Below are positions 18,175-27,195 of a stretch of 64,000 nt of DNA, one piece after another. The stretch spans positions 1 through 64,000 of the forward strand of contig JAAFIV010000005.1 of assembly GCA_013298775.1 (NCBI GenBank). Direction: 5' to 3'. The first letter of the stretch is position 1. Each line of letters starts with the position of its first letter. A program made the position numbers and the translations under genes. The stretch is from Ignavibacteria bacterium. GTDB lineage: Bacteria > Bacteroidota > Ignavibacteria > Kapaibacteriales > UBA4661. Below the pieces are notes generated by a model. It did no database searches, was not told the origin of the DNA, and saw nothing but the letters and a program-made list of their open reading frames with translations.

Positions 18175-18353
18175 AATTACTTCCCTTTCAAAAATTCTGT
18201 TCGATGAATAGTTCGGAGTACGTAAAATCTTCTTTTTCGAGCGTACTCTAAAACTTACACAAAATTTGTACTACAAAACAGATACAGTAATCTTGATTTG
18301 CTATGAGTACAGTTTTCTCTACACTTCATCCCTCAGCCCTCAACATTCATCCT

Positions 18354-20738
18354 TTAAAATGCGTGTCCTAAGCCAATTTGGATATTCGGCAGAAAGTTCG
18401 CTCGCTCGAAGAGCCACTGCTTTGACGCGGGGTCGAAGACGCGCCAGGCGAAATCTACGCGGAAGGGTCCCACCGACGTGTCGTAGCGAATGCCAACACC
18501 TGCTGCCAAGGCAAGATTTTGTACGATGTCGGCAAGGCTCAAGGTGCGCTGCGGCTCTAAATAGCTATTGTACGCATTGCCCCAATCCACAAAGCCGCTT
18601 ATGCCTAAGCGGGAGAATTGGCGTTCAAAGAAATCGCCGTATTCGTTGTACTGCTCGGCGAAGTTATACCGCCATTCTGCGCTGCCTTCCAGCACTGTTC
18701 CACTGCCGACAAATTGCCCAACGAAGCCTAAGCCCTGCGAAACACCTGTTTGCTCTGCGACAGCACTGTAGCGGAGTTCGCGCACATTCCATGCACGGAC
18801 GCTGTTGCTACCGCCAGCAAAAAAATGTCGGTCGAGCGGCACAAATGCTGTTTCAGGACGAAATAAGTACGTGTACCCCGCACGAATCCTCGCTGCAATA
18901 ACCGATTGCTTAGAAAGTGCTTCGTACCACCGCGCTTCGCCCGCAATACGCACAAACTCCGACGCGCCGATGAGTCCTGCGCCATCCAGCGACGCATCCA
19001 CGAAGTAGCCTTTGCGCGGGCTGAAGACGTTATCGCGGTGGTCGCCACGCAGACCAAAACTGATAATCGAACTTGTGAGAAAGGGCGTGGTGGTGAGGCT
19101 GTACAAATTATTTAAAAGTTCGTACTGGAATAATTGCTGACGGACAATCAAGCTGTCCGAAGGCTGACGGGCTTGTTTCAGAGCCTCTTCGCGGGTTTGG
19201 AGGAAGTTGATAGGGCGTTGGCGGTCGAGGTTTATATCGGCAAAGAAACTCGTAAATACGCCGTTTGGCGGTAATTGCATGGGAAAAGAAAGATACAATT
19301 TGAACGTTTCCAGCAGAAGCGGCGATTGCAACGCTAAAAATGCCAAACTTTGCAGCGAATACGAGAGCTGCCCGTTGAAATCCACGCGCCGCCCCAGCAC
19401 TTTTGTAAAGAGCGGGTAGGCAAAGCGTCCACTCAAGAGAAACTCCAAGCGAGTATTCACAGCACGTCCAGCAAAGAGATTATTGATGAACGTGTTAATA
19501 TCAACGACCGTGACTTGCGTTTGCAGATTCAGAATTTGCGCATTGCCAAAAAGATTTTTGTTTTCATAGCGAAAGCTGCCACCCGCTTCCAAGAACGATG
19601 TGCCAGGAATTTGTCCCACAAACAAGCCTGCATCGGTGTTTTGCGTGCGACGTGTGCGTGTGAGAACCCGCATGGCAAGGCTTGTGTCGGTGTGTGGTGT
19701 GATACGCGAGCTGGTATCAACCAGTGCGAGGTCGAACAAACCGAAATTATACAAATTGTTCACCGAGCGCACAATTGCTGCTTCGTTGTACCAATCGCCT
19801 TCCTTAATTTCCACAAACGCAAGTGGCACTGCGGGCGACAAGTACGAATACGACGCGCTGCTGTCCACATAGGAAATTGTGCCAAATCGCTTTCTCGCAC
19901 CTGGCTCGAAAAGAACCGTTACGCTATCGCGGCTTTCGCTGTCGCGGCTGTTTGCGGCTTGTTTGCTGGTGTCGAGGGGGTTCTGGTTGAACGCGTTTTC
20001 ATTTTCAATGAGCGAAAGAATGGGCTTTTTGTAGCGAGCTGTGTAATAGCCGTTATCGCGGAGAGCGGCAAGAATACGCTCGTTTTGGGCGGTGATGTCG
20101 GATTGATTAAAGCGTGTGCCGCGCTGAAGCGTCATACAGCGTTGAATCGTTTCGCGCAGTTCTGGCGCGATATTCTCCAAACCATAGTAGGCAATGGTAT
20201 CAAGCGGCGTTGCAGCATTTTCTTGAATGCGAAAAAGGAGCGTATTTTGGCGGGTTTGCGCGTTGCGGGAGAAATCAAATTCCACATTCACCCGATGAAA
20301 TCCATTGCGACGATAATACGCTGCAAGCAAGGCGGTATCGGCGGCGGCGGCGAGTTTGTCGAAGTAGCGAGCATTATCGCTTGATTCTTTTTGTAGGCGT
20401 TGTATCGCTTGCAGAACGTGTTTGGGTGTGGCGGAATTGCGCCGCAGCTCGGTTGCTAAATACGAAACGAATTGTCGCCCCAGCGTTTTTTCGCTCGGAC
20501 GCGAGGAAACGACGGCAGCTAAAAGGTCGTTTGGAAAGGCAGAATTGCCTGTGAAGCTGATATTATCTATCTCGTAGCGGGCAACCGCACCAACAAAGGA
20601 TTCGCCCGTTACGGCAGCATCGCGTTCAGGTTCGCGGACTTGTGCCGAAAGTGAAAGCACAGCGCAACAACAGGTAGTAACCAGGGTTGTCAGCAACAAC
20701 AGTCGTTTGACAAGTATTGCCTGTGCGTCGCGTGGCAC
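18354..20738 (-). CDS. Omp85-superfamily outer membrane protein (BamA/TamA-like)
   Basis: About 794 residues. The N-terminus has a Sec signal peptide (KRLLLLTTLVTTCCCAVLSL then SAQ). POTRA-like segments fill residues 30-330, for example ISFTGNSAFPNDLLAAVVSS. The second half is a beta-barrel with FFAGGSNSVRAWNVREL, matching the conserved (G/A)G..S.RG loop position, and it ends in the aromatic GLGHAF. The family inserts or exports outer-membrane proteins. There is no ATG immediately before the signal peptide. GTG at 20738 or TTG at 20744 are the plausible starts, both inside a family B palindrome. The ATG at 20876 lies across a terminator and is unlikely. BamA itself versus a TamA-like paralogue is undecided. 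Confidence 0.88.
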   Translation of the reverse strand: MPRDAQAILVKRLLLLTTLVTTCCCAVLSLSAQVREPERDAAVTGESFVGAVARYEIDNISFTGNSAFPNDLLAAVVSSRPSEKTLGRQFVSYLATELRRNSATPKHVLQAIQRLQKESSDNARYFDKLAAAADTALLAAYYRRNGFHRVNVEFDFSRNAQTRQNTLLFRIQENAATPLDTIAYYGLENIAPELRETIQRCMTLQRGTRFNQSDITAQNERILAALRDNGYYTARYKKPILSLIENENAFNQNPLDTSKQAANSRDSESRDSVTVLFEPGARKRFGTISYVDSSASYSYLSPAVPLAFVEIKEGDWYNEAAIVRSVNNLYNFGLFDLALVDTSSRITPHTDTSLAMRVLTRTRRTQNTDAGLFVGQIPGTSFLEAGGSFRYENKNLFGNAQILNLQTQVTVVDINTFINNLFAGRAVNTRLEFLLSGRFAYPLFTKVLGRRVDFNGQLSYSLQSLAFLALQSPLLLETFKLYLSFPMQLPPNGVFTSFFADINLDRQRPINFLQTREEALKQARQPSDSLIVRQQLFQYELLNNLYSLTTTPFLTSSIISFGLRGDHRDNVFSPRKGYFVDASLDGAGLIGASEFVRIAGEARWYEALSKQSVIAARIRAGYTYLFRPETAFVPLDRHFFAGGSNSVRAWNVRELRYSAVAEQTGVSQGLGFVGQFVGSGTVLEGSAEWRYNFAEQYNEYGDFFERQFSRLGISGFVDWGNAYNSYLEPQRTLSLADIVQNLALAAGVGIRYDTSVGPFRVDFAWRVFDPASKQWLFERANFLPNIQIGLGHAF

Positions 20739-20805
20739 AGACAAGAGTGTCTGCGCTACCCCAAAGTACAGGCTTCGGTAGCACAGACACTCTTGTCTGT
20801 GCCAC
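20732..20805. repeat. Family B-related palindrome overlapping a gene start
   Basis: Arms GTGGCACAGACAAGAGTGTC and GACACTCTTGTCTGTGCCAC flank a short centre with a further paired GGTAGC/GCTACC. The element sits exactly over the candidate start codons of the Omp85 gene. Confidence 0.85.
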
Positions 20806-20808
20806 ACA

Positions 20809-20847
20809 GAAAAAAAAAGCCCGACACCTGCAAATGGCGGGTCGGGC
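20809..20847 (-). terminator. Rho-independent terminator between DUF2795 and Omp85 genes
   Basis: On the minus strand, GCCCGAC pairs with GTCGGGC around a short loop, followed by at least eight T residues. It ends the transcript of the small gene at 20952-21188 and argues that the Omp85 gene starts after it. Confidence 0.8.
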
Positions 20848-20951
20848 ATACCTTCAAGTGGTTGTTCATTATACATAAAAGTGGACAGCTTGTTGATGCA
20901 CTATGAATCACTTGTGAGGAGTAGTCATGGAAATTTCTAGGCGAAGGCGTA

Positions 20952-21188
20952 TCAATAATAGCCTTCGTCATCTTCTTCATCATAGTACAAGTCATCGTCT
21001 TGATTGATGAAGTCGGGCCAAATATCTTCCATTCCCTCGTAGAGAGCCTCTTCTTCTTCGAGTTCTTGGAGATTATCAATTACCTGCATAGGCGCACCAC
21101 TGCGCTCCGCGAAGTCAATAAGTTCTTCTTTTGTTGCGGGCCAAGGCGCGTCTTCGAGAAAGGAAGCGAGTTCCGGCGTCCAAATCAT
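20952..21188 (-). CDS. DUF2795-domain small acidic protein
   Basis: 78 residues from the ATG at 21188. The first 50 residues, with LEDAPWPATKEELIDFAERS and PMQVIDNLQELE, match the DUF2795 pattern (a short helical domain found in many bacteria, function unknown). The tail is extremely acidic and Tyr-rich (DDDLYYDEEDDEGYY). The gene has its own terminator about 100 bp downstream, so it is monocistronic. The acidic tail suggests interaction with a basic partner or a nucleic-acid-mimic role, which is inference only. Confidence 0.8.
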   Translation of the reverse strand: MIWTPELASFLEDAPWPATKEELIDFAERSGAPMQVIDNLQELEEEEALYEGMEDIWPDFINQDDDLYYDEEDDEGYY

Positions 21189-21513
21189 ACTGCGTAGCGT
21201 AAATGAAGGTGAAAAAATATCGTGATGGCAGTGGAATACTGAACTGCGATATGCAGCCCAATCGTAAGCGGAATGCAAAAATAGAATTTGAACGAAGCGA
21301 AATCAAGGGAAATTTCTCTGACTGCATTTCACACCATGATATTCCTAGATATCAAAAATTGTACCAGCAAGCATCGGAACAAGGATAGCGGTGAATATCA
21401 CTGGCGGATATTTTTTTTGCATAATACTCCTCAATGGTCGTACAACGTGCTGGTATTTTGTGGTATTATTTCTCATGCAAAAAGATGACTTCGCCGAGCA
21501 AGGAAATACGCCA
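21189..21513. other. Intergenic region (325 bp) with no convincing feature
   Basis: AT-rich spacer upstream of the DUF2795 gene. A 61-codon plus-strand frame (21203-21388) has an odd composition and no good ribosome-binding site. I see no repeat family member or RNA here. Confidence 0.5.
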
Positions 21514-21966
21514 TTAGTTGTCAAAACCTTCGTTCTTTTCTCGCTTGCGTAAGAGCTTTCGTGCGGCTTTGTTCAGTTTTTTCTCATTCGGAAAAAAGGT
21601 GCTAATGGTGTCAATTGTAACGCCCACTCCCCAGCCGAACATTGTTGCGAGCGCCCACGTAAGCCGTCCGTCTTCCTGCATGAGATTTAGCCCCGCAAGC
21701 ATGCTACAAACACCCACATACCACCCTAGATGCCGCCGCCACTGGCTGCGCCGTTTTTCAATAACTTCTTCTTTTGCTTCGTCCAACGCGCCATAGCGCA
21801 TTTCTTCGGCAATCGCAATGGAAAGCTCTTGTTCGCTTAATCCCAGTTCTCGACCAACTTCGATAAGCTGCTCGTGCGAGACATTACCGTCCTGTTTGCG
21901 TTTCGCCAGAGCGCGTTGAAGAATGCGCTCCATTTCGCTGCTGTTATATTTTTCGGGAAGACTCAT
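21514..21966 (-). CDS. 2TM-domain membrane protein
   Basis: 150 residues from the ATG at 21966. The N-terminal half resembles a SHOCT-like or helical hairpin region (ERILQRALAKRKQDGNVSHE, then LSEQELSIAIAEE). Two closely spaced membrane helices follow (LGWYVGVCSMLAGLNLMQ and ALATMFGWGVGVTIDTI), then a basic tail (KAARKLLRKREKNEG). This is the pattern of the 2TM domain that occurs in many Bacteroidota proteins, sometimes fused to histidine kinases. Function is unknown; it may be an accessory membrane anchor. Confidence 0.7.
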   Translation of the reverse strand: MSLPEKYNSSEMERILQRALAKRKQDGNVSHEQLIEVGRELGLSEQELSIAIAEEMRYGALDEAKEEVIEKRRSQWRRHLGWYVGVCSMLAGLNLMQEDGRLTWALATMFGWGVGVTIDTISTFFPNEKKLNKAARKLLRKREKNEGFDN

Positions 21967-22180
21967 AGTTTGGATGAAACTTGGAACAAAAAAATTGCAA
22001 AAAGTGTTTACGAAATACTGACACAATCGTTGAACTATATCTCACTGCAAATATCGAAAGGCATTTGCATCAAACAAAGATATTTTGGTAAAAATTGCCA
22101 GTTTAGTTACATTGCAGGCAAAATTTGGTACGTCCTCTGGCGTACTTTTGTGCCATATTTTAGAATGAGGAGTATTTCTC

Positions 22181-22360
22181 ATGAGCAACGATGCCACCCT
22201 GTTTGAAGAAGCAGGGATGAGCGAGCAACTGAGTGCTTTGTACGAGGAAAAAGAAATACTTGAGCGTGCGCTCGGTACTTCTATTCCTGAGGAAATAATC
22301 GCAATGATGAACAGCATGAGTGAGCAATTAAGCGCACTCTACGCCTCAATCGAAGCCTAA
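22181..22360 (+). CDS. Small 59-aa protein with duplicated MSEQLSALY motif
   Basis: ATG at 22181 is preceded by GAGGAG at 8-base spacing, and the frame stops at 22360. The peptide is acidic, Met/Ser/Leu-rich and probably all helical. MSEQLSALY appears twice (about residues 13-21 and 47-55), giving a pseudo-symmetric helical hairpin. No cysteine, signal peptide or membrane segment is present. It lies 200 bp upstream of the photoactive yellow protein gene in the same direction, so they may share a transcript. I do not recognise a family. Confidence 0.6.
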   Translation: MSNDATLFEEAGMSEQLSALYEEKEILERALGTSIPEEIIAMMNSMSEQLSALYASIEA

Positions 22361-22558
22361 ACAACACTCAGCGCACCAAGGAACGATAAGCAAGTACGGT
22401 TTGAACGCTTCAATACAATTTGGTTAATTGGTCAAGATTTGGCAAAGAGACTTTGACTTTCCTCATACTCAAGAAACTACAAAAGTCTTTATATAAGTCT
22501 TTATATTTTTCGCCATCGTGAGTTTTTCCCACCTTCCCTTCCACGGAGATTTTTGCAG

Positions 22559-22933
22559 ATGAATACGTTTGTTCCAGAAAATATTTTTACCACACTCAGC
22601 ACACTCGACCGCGCCAAAGCAGATGCCGCAGATTTCGGCATTGTGAAAGTAGATGAAGCTGGTGTAGTACAGTTGTACAACAAGTACGAATCCGAACTTG
22701 CTGGTATTGCGCCAAAGGACGCTGAAGGGAAAAACTTTTTTACTCAAGTAGCTCCCTGTACGAATAATCGCCTCTTTTTTGGTCGCTTCAAAGACGGTCT
22801 TGCAAGCGGAAATTTGAATATTTCCCTGCCGTACACTTTTACTTACAAAATGCGCCCAACAAATGTGCAGATTCATTTGTATCACGACACCGCAACGAAG
22901 ACCAACTGGGTGTTTGTGAAAAAACGCGTCTAG
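22559..22933 (+). CDS. pyp: Photoactive yellow protein homologue (PAS blue-light sensor)
   Basis: 124 residues against 125 in Halorhodospira PYP, aligning end to end. Key stretches are GKNFFTQVAPCTNN, GRFKDGLASGNLN, YTFTYKM and the C-terminal NWVFVKKRV. Cys67 matches the cysteine that carries the p-coumaric acid chromophore (Cys69). Tyr40 and Glu44 match the Tyr42/Glu46 pair that hydrogen-bonds it. Two pocket residues differ: Thr50 is Ala48 here and Arg52 is Ile50, so spectral tuning or photocycle may be changed. The start at 22559 has GGAG 10 bases before it. A strong terminator follows. No tyrosine ammonia-lyase is in the window, so chromophore supply is unproven. Confidence 0.93.
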   Translation: MNTFVPENIFTTLSTLDRAKADAADFGIVKVDEAGVVQLYNKYESELAGIAPKDAEGKNFFTQVAPCTNNRLFFGRFKDGLASGNLNISLPYTFTYKMRPTNVQIHLYHDTATKTNWVFVKKRV

Positions 22934-22990
22934 GTTAAATACCGCGTAAAATGAGCTTTACAGCCTCGTGCGCGAAATGACGACATTGAA

Positions 22991-23026
22991 AAAAGGCTTT
23001 CTGGCAGGTTCCCGAAAGCCTTTTTG
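22991..23026 (+). terminator. Rho-independent terminator after pyp
   Basis: AAAGGCTTTC pairs with GAAAGCCTTT around a 12-base loop, with T residues following. It lies about 60 bp after the pyp stop and separates it from pyrH. Confidence 0.85.
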
Positions 23027-23232
23027 CATTTTATTTGGTGCAAAAACCCTCCTACACCATTCTTTTCTCACATTCCTGCGACAATTCCTTGTGCAATGCC
23101 AAAGAAACAAGTATTTTTGCGAGGTTTCCGCCGCTACTTGCGCTGGTAAGGCACGTCGTCGCAGCGTTTGTTGTAAGCTCGGCAAACCACACACCACAAC
23201 ACTTTGTTCCACCCTTTTCGGATATATCCATT

Positions 23233-23949
23233 ATGGAGCCACGGTACAAACGCATTTTGTTGAAATTGAGCGGCGAATCGCTCTTGGGTTCGCAACAATA
23301 CGGCATAGATTCTAACGTTTTAGGCTACGTTGCAGAAGAAGTCAAGGAAGTGCATGAATTGGGCGTGGAAGTCGCGCTGGTGATTGGCGGCGGCAATATC
23401 TATCGCGGTATCAATGCCGAGCATCACGGAATTGACCGCGTTTCGGGGGATTATATGGGAATGCTTGCAACCGTGATAAACTCTATCGCGCTGCAAAATG
23501 CACTTGAATTGCGCAAAGTCCCGACGCGCTTACAAACGGCAATTACGATGGCGCAAGTAGCAGAGCCGTATATCAAGCGGAGAGCCGTGCGGCATTTGGA
23601 GAAAAATCGCGTCGTCATTTTCGGCGCAGGCACAGGAAATCCGTACTTCACCACCGATACCACCGCCGTTTTGCGAGCAACGGAAATTAACGCCAATATC
23701 ATCATCAAAGGAACGCGCGTGGACGGCGTGTACGATGCCGACCCTGAGAAAAATCCGAATGCCAAGCGATTCGATAAAATCACGTTCCGCCATGCGTTGG
23801 AAAATAATTTACGCATCATGGATTTGACCGCCTTCACGCTTGCCGAAGAAAATAATATCCCAATTTTTGTTTATGACATGGGAACAAAAGGCAACTTGAA
23901 AAAGCTCGTTCTTGGCGAGGCGATTGGTACCATTATTAGCAATGCGTGA
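23233..23949 (+). CDS. pyrH: UMP kinase
   Basis: 238 residues, the usual length. It phosphorylates UMP to UDP with ATP in pyrimidine nucleotide synthesis. Motifs of the amino-acid-kinase fold: [81 protein letters not shown] and [16 protein letters not shown]. The ATG at 23233 begins the conserved domain; the frame is open upstream but that part shows no homology. The usual bacterial neighbours (rpsB, tsf, frr) are not adjacent. Confidence 0.97.
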   Translation: MEPRYKRILLKLSGESLLGSQQYGIDSNVLGYVAEEVKEVHELGVEVALVIGGGNIYRGINAEHHGIDRVSGDYMGMLATVINSIALQNALELRKVPTRLQTAITMAQVAEPYIKRRAVRHLEKNRVVIFGAGTGNPYFTTDTTAVLRATEINANIIIKGTRVDGVYDADPEKNPNAKRFDKITFRHALENNLRIMDLTAFTLAEENNIPIFVYDMGTKGNLKKLVLGEAIGTIISNA

Positions 23950-23959
23950 TTTTTCAGCT

Positions 23960-24092
23960 CACCTTACGCAGCGTGTACACCGCCCTCACCCCGCTCTTCG
24001 AGCGACCCTCTCCCAAAGGGCGAGGGTGCAGGAAACTAGTTCTGAAGCCCTCGCCCTTTGGGAGAGGGTTGGGTGAGGGGCTGCGCAAGGTG
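23960..24092. repeat. Family A palindromic element, copy 2
   Basis: The outer arms CACCTTACGCAGC and GCTGCGCAAGGTG enclose the CCCTCACCCC...GGGTGAGGGG core, about 133 bp in all. It lies between pyrH and pgi, ending 45 bp before the pgi start. Confidence 0.9.
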
Positions 24093-24136
24093 GCTTCTTC
24101 AATTTGAAATTCCTTCACATCTTTTCATCATTCTCT

Positions 24137-25828
24137 ATGCCTCCCTTAACCGCACTCCCTGAGTGGAAGACGCTTCAAGCACATTTTTCCTCGCTCAAAG
24201 AACGCCATTTGCGCGACCTTTTTGCCAATAATCCCCAACGATTTGAGCAGCTTTCTTTCGTGTTCAAAAATGGGAAAGATGGGAACGGCGAAGAGCAAAT
24301 GATGCTTGTGGATTTCTCAAAAAACCGCATTACCGCAGAAACACTGACCTTGCTGACCCAGCTCGCGCAAGCCTCAGGGCTGGAAGCAAAGCGCGATGCG
24401 ATGTTTGCGGGTGAGAAAATCAATTCCACCGAAGGACGCGCCGTACTGCACACTGCCTTGCGCAACCGTGCAAATACGCCCGTCGTCGTCGAAGGCAAGG
24501 ATGTGATGCCGGACGTAAACGCAGTTTTGAACCGCATGAAAACCTTTACCGACGAGATTCGGCGCGGTGTTCGGCGTGGCTACACGGATTTTCCCTTCAC
24601 CGACGTTGTAAACATCGGTATTGGCGGCTCGGATTTGGGTCCGAAAATGGTAACGGAAGCTCTCAAATTCTACGGTCGCGCACCATTTGGCAATCGCAGC
24701 TTGAAAATGCACTTTGTCTCGAATGTGGATGGAACGCACATTGCCGAAACGCTACGCAATGTGAACCCAGAAACCACGCTGTTTATCATTGCCTCCAAAA
24801 CCTTCACCACGCAAGAAACCATGACGAATGCGCAAACCGCCCGCGAGTGGTTTTTGCGCGAAGGACGCACCGAATACGATATTGCCAAGCACTTTGTGGC
24901 AGTTTCGACGAATGCCGAAGCGGTCAGCAAATTCGGCATTGACACGGCAAATATGTTTGGTTTTTGGGATTGGGTCGGCGGACGTTTCTCGCTCTGGAGC
25001 GCGATTGGAATGCCGATTTGCCTTGCCATTGGCGCAGAAAATTTCGAGGAACTTCTGCACGGTGCATTCGAGATGGACGAACACTTCCGCACCGCACCAT
25101 TGCACGAGAATTTGCCTGTCCTTATGGGTTTGCTGGATGTTTGGTACATCAACTTTTTCGGCGCGGAATCACACGCCGTTTTGCCGTATGACGAGTATTT
25201 ACGCTACTTTGCGGCATATTTACAACAAGGCGAAATGGAAAGCAACGGGAAATCGGTGCAAATCAATGGCGAAGCGGTTTCGTATCAAACGAATGAAATT
25301 ATCTGGGGCGAAGCTGGCACGAATGGACAACACGCTTTCTACCAACTCATCCATCAAGGAACGAAGCTCATTCCGTGCGATTTCCTCGCGCCTGCTGTCT
25401 CGCACAATGCGCTCGGCGACCATCACGCAAAACTCATGTCGAACTTTTTTGCGCAAACCGAAGCACTCGCTTTTGGCAAAACCGCCGATGAAGTTCGCGC
25501 GGAACTGCAAAAAGAAGGCAAACCGCACGACCAAGCCGAGCAGCTTTTGCCGCATAAAGTTTTTGCGGGAAATAAGCCTAGCACCTCGCTTTTGCTCACA
25601 CGCATCACGCCGCGCTCGCTTGGGAGCTTGATTGCGCTCTACGAACAGAAAATTTTCGTCAAAGGTGCAATTTGGAATTTGAACGCCTTCGACCAATGGG
25701 GCGTAGAACTCGGCAAACAGCTTGCAAACCGCATTCTGCCTGAGCTTTCGGACACCGCACCCGTCGAAACGCATGATTCCTCGACGAATGGCTTGATAAA
25801 TTGGTGGAAGCGGCAGCAAAGCAAATAA
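24137..25828 (+). CDS. pgi: Glucose-6-phosphate isomerase
   Basis: 563 residues from the ATG at 24137. It interconverts glucose-6-phosphate and fructose-6-phosphate in glycolysis and gluconeogenesis. Sugar-phosphate-isomerase motifs are clear: [68 protein letters not shown] and the C-terminal signature [13 protein letters not shown]. Length matches the long (E. coli-type) form. It stands alone between a family A element and a different inverted repeat. Confidence 0.97.
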   Translation: MPPLTALPEWKTLQAHFSSLKERHLRDLFANNPQRFEQLSFVFKNGKDGNGEEQMMLVDFSKNRITAETLTLLTQLAQASGLEAKRDAMFAGEKINSTEGRAVLHTALRNRANTPVVVEGKDVMPDVNAVLNRMKTFTDEIRRGVRRGYTDFPFTDVVNIGIGGSDLGPKMVTEALKFYGRAPFGNRSLKMHFVSNVDGTHIAETLRNVNPETTLFIIASKTFTTQETMTNAQTAREWFLREGRTEYDIAKHFVAVSTNAEAVSKFGIDTANMFGFWDWVGGRFSLWSAIGMPICLAIGAENFEELLHGAFEMDEHFRTAPLHENLPVLMGLLDVWYINFFGAESHAVLPYDEYLRYFAAYLQQGEMESNGKSVQINGEAVSYQTNEIIWGEAGTNGQHAFYQLIHQGTKLIPCDFLAPAVSHNALGDHHAKLMSNFFAQTEALAFGKTADEVRAELQKEGKPHDQAEQLLPHKVFAGNKPSTSLLLTRITPRSLGSLIALYEQKIFVKGAIWNLNAFDQWGVELGKQLANRILPELSDTAPVETHDSSTNGLINWWKRQQSK

Positions 25829-25840
25829 ATTCCTACCGTT

Positions 25841-25937
25841 GTGTGAGGGTCTCACTTCCCAGTGAGGCTCTCACTTCGTCATCGCCTCACCATTGCCAAA
25901 GTGAGACCCTGACTAAGAAGTCAGAGCCTCACACTAC
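25841..25937. repeat. Inverted repeat GTGTGAGGGTCTCACTT... downstream of pgi
   Basis: GTGTGAGG on the left pairs with CCTCACAC on the right, with inner GTGAGGCTCTCACTT and AAGTGAGACCCTGAC blocks that can also pair. I found no full second copy in the window. It may help end the pgi transcript. Confidence 0.7.
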
Positions 25938-25973
25938 GTAAACCACATACAACGCCAGATTTTTCTCGCCCAA

Positions 25974-26411
25974 ATGACCACGCTCACACGCAACAACGCC
26001 AGCATCACCAATCGCGCAGAAATACGGGTGCGCTACGCCGAGACCGATAAAATGAAGGTTGTCTATAACGGCAATTACCTCACCTACTTCGAGGTCGGGC
26101 GAACCGAGCTTTTACGCGCTTGCGGACTGCCATATCCAGAATTGGAGCGCACAGGTTTTCTCTTACCTGTCTTGGAAGCGCACGTGAAATACAAAATGTC
26201 GGCGGTGTATGATGATGTCCTCAGTATTTACGCCACCTACACGCTTGAGCGCATTCCAACAATCCGCATTGAGTATCTCATCAAACGCGGCGACGACGAG
26301 ATTGCAAGCGGCTACACGGTGCATCCATTCGTCGCAGCAGACACAATGAAGCCTGTGCGCCCGCCGAAAGTCTTTTTTGAGGCAATAGAACGTACTTTGG
26401 AAAATACTTGA
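25974..26411 (+). CDS. Acyl-CoA thioesterase, hotdog fold (4HBT/YbgC-like)
   Basis: 145 residues. The N-terminal motif VRYAETDKMKVVYNGNYLTYFEVGR fits the YbgC/4-hydroxybenzoyl-CoA thioesterase pattern, with an Asp (ETD) at the usual catalytic position and a following Asn/Tyr pair. TYTLERIPTIRIEYLIKRG covers the central strand of the hotdog fold. It would hydrolyse acyl- or aryl-CoA thioesters in the cytoplasm; no Tol-Pal genes are adjacent. The substrate is unknown. Confidence 0.88.
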   Translation: MTTLTRNNASITNRAEIRVRYAETDKMKVVYNGNYLTYFEVGRTELLRACGLPYPELERTGFLLPVLEAHVKYKMSAVYDDVLSIYATYTLERIPTIRIEYLIKRGDDEIASGYTVHPFVAADTMKPVRPPKVFFEAIERTLENT

Positions 26412-26417
26412 GTAATT

Positions 26418-26555
26418 CACCTTACGCAAACTCTCACGCCGCCCTCACCCCTCGCTACGCGAGACCCTCTCCCAGAGGGCGAGGGTTGATGAAGACTAGC
26501 TCTGAAGACCTCTCCCTCTGGGAGAGGGTTGGGTGAGGGTCTTTTGCGTAAGGTG
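26418..26555. repeat. Family A palindromic element, copy 3
   Basis: 138 bp with the same outer arms CACCTTACGCA / TGCGTAAGGTG as the copy at 23960 and the same GGGAGAGGGTTGGGTGAGGG core. It begins six bases after the thioesterase stop. Confidence 0.9.
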
Positions 26556-26571
26556 AGTGAGTAATTACCTC

Positions 26572-26700
26572 TTCCCGTCCTACCGCTTCTTGGCGGTAGA
26601 ACGGGTTTCACGGAAAATCACACGTCATGGATGTAAACTCATTACCGTGAAACCCGTACTACGGCAGCGTACTTGCACTCTTCAGCCGTAGGACGGGGAG
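26572..26700. repeat. Nested inverted repeat (family E)
   Basis: Outer arms TCCCCGTCCTAC-like / GTAGGACGGGGA and inner arms ACGGGTTTCACGG / CCGTGAAACCCGT form a cruciform-capable element of about 129 bp. Only this copy is seen in the window. With the family A element just before it, it fills the 340-bp gap between the thioesterase and the next gene. Confidence 0.8.
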
Positions 26701-26752
26701 ACCTAAACAATAAAAACACTTCCGCAAATCCCCCCCACTTTCGCTTCTTCCC

Positions 26753-27145
26753 ATGAAAATTCTCCCATTTCTCTTCGCTTTAGCAAGCATTATCGGGCTT
26801 CATCTCACGCTTGGTTGGCAAGCCTCGCTTGTCGCGCCGATTGCCTTTGCATGGTTTTTCCCCGACCGCGCCGTGCGCTGGACAGTCCTCCAAATGGTGC
26901 TTGCGTGGGGCGGAATGATTATCGCCAGTACCATGATTGCCCCCGATGAGACCGCACGAATGCTTGCGGCAGTCTTCGGCATTCTTGCTCGCTTGCCGAT
27001 TGAAACGGGCGACAAACTTACGTGGTTGCTGCCCGTTGCGAGCATCGTTTTTGCGGTGATTTTAGGTGCGCTGTGCGGCTGGTTTGGCGCGTCATTGCGG
27101 CGTTCTTTGCGTCCTGTCGAAGCCGCAGAAACGCTTCCTTCCTGA
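26753..27145 (+). CDS. Small integral membrane protein, unknown function
   Basis: 130 residues with about four hydrophobic helices (for example FALASIIGLHLTLGW, MVLAWGGMIIASTMIA and VASIVFAVILGALCGWFGA), so nearly the whole chain is membrane-embedded. No recognised family motif. The gene is 50 bp upstream of the next open frame in the same direction, suggesting co-transcription. Confidence 0.7.
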   Translation: MKILPFLFALASIIGLHLTLGWQASLVAPIAFAWFFPDRAVRWTVLQMVLAWGGMIIASTMIAPDETARMLAAVFGILARLPIETGDKLTWLLPVASIVFAVILGALCGWFGASLRRSLRPVEAAETLPS

Positions 27146-27195
27146 TGTTGCCCTGATTATTTGCCTGAAGTTTTGTTACTGAAACCTCTGTTGTT

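Noticed and set aside
19350-20384. 344-codon plus-strand frame
   Set aside because: Fully antisense to the Omp85 gene; the translation is Arg/His/Cys-rich with no domain.
21203-21388. 61-codon frame in the 325-bp gap
   Set aside because: No ribosome-binding site, unusual composition and no recognisable motif; left as unannotated spacer.
24828-25631. 267-codon frame on the plus strand
   Set aside because: Alternative frame inside pgi, very basic and Ser/Arg-rich; pgi motifs are in the other frame.
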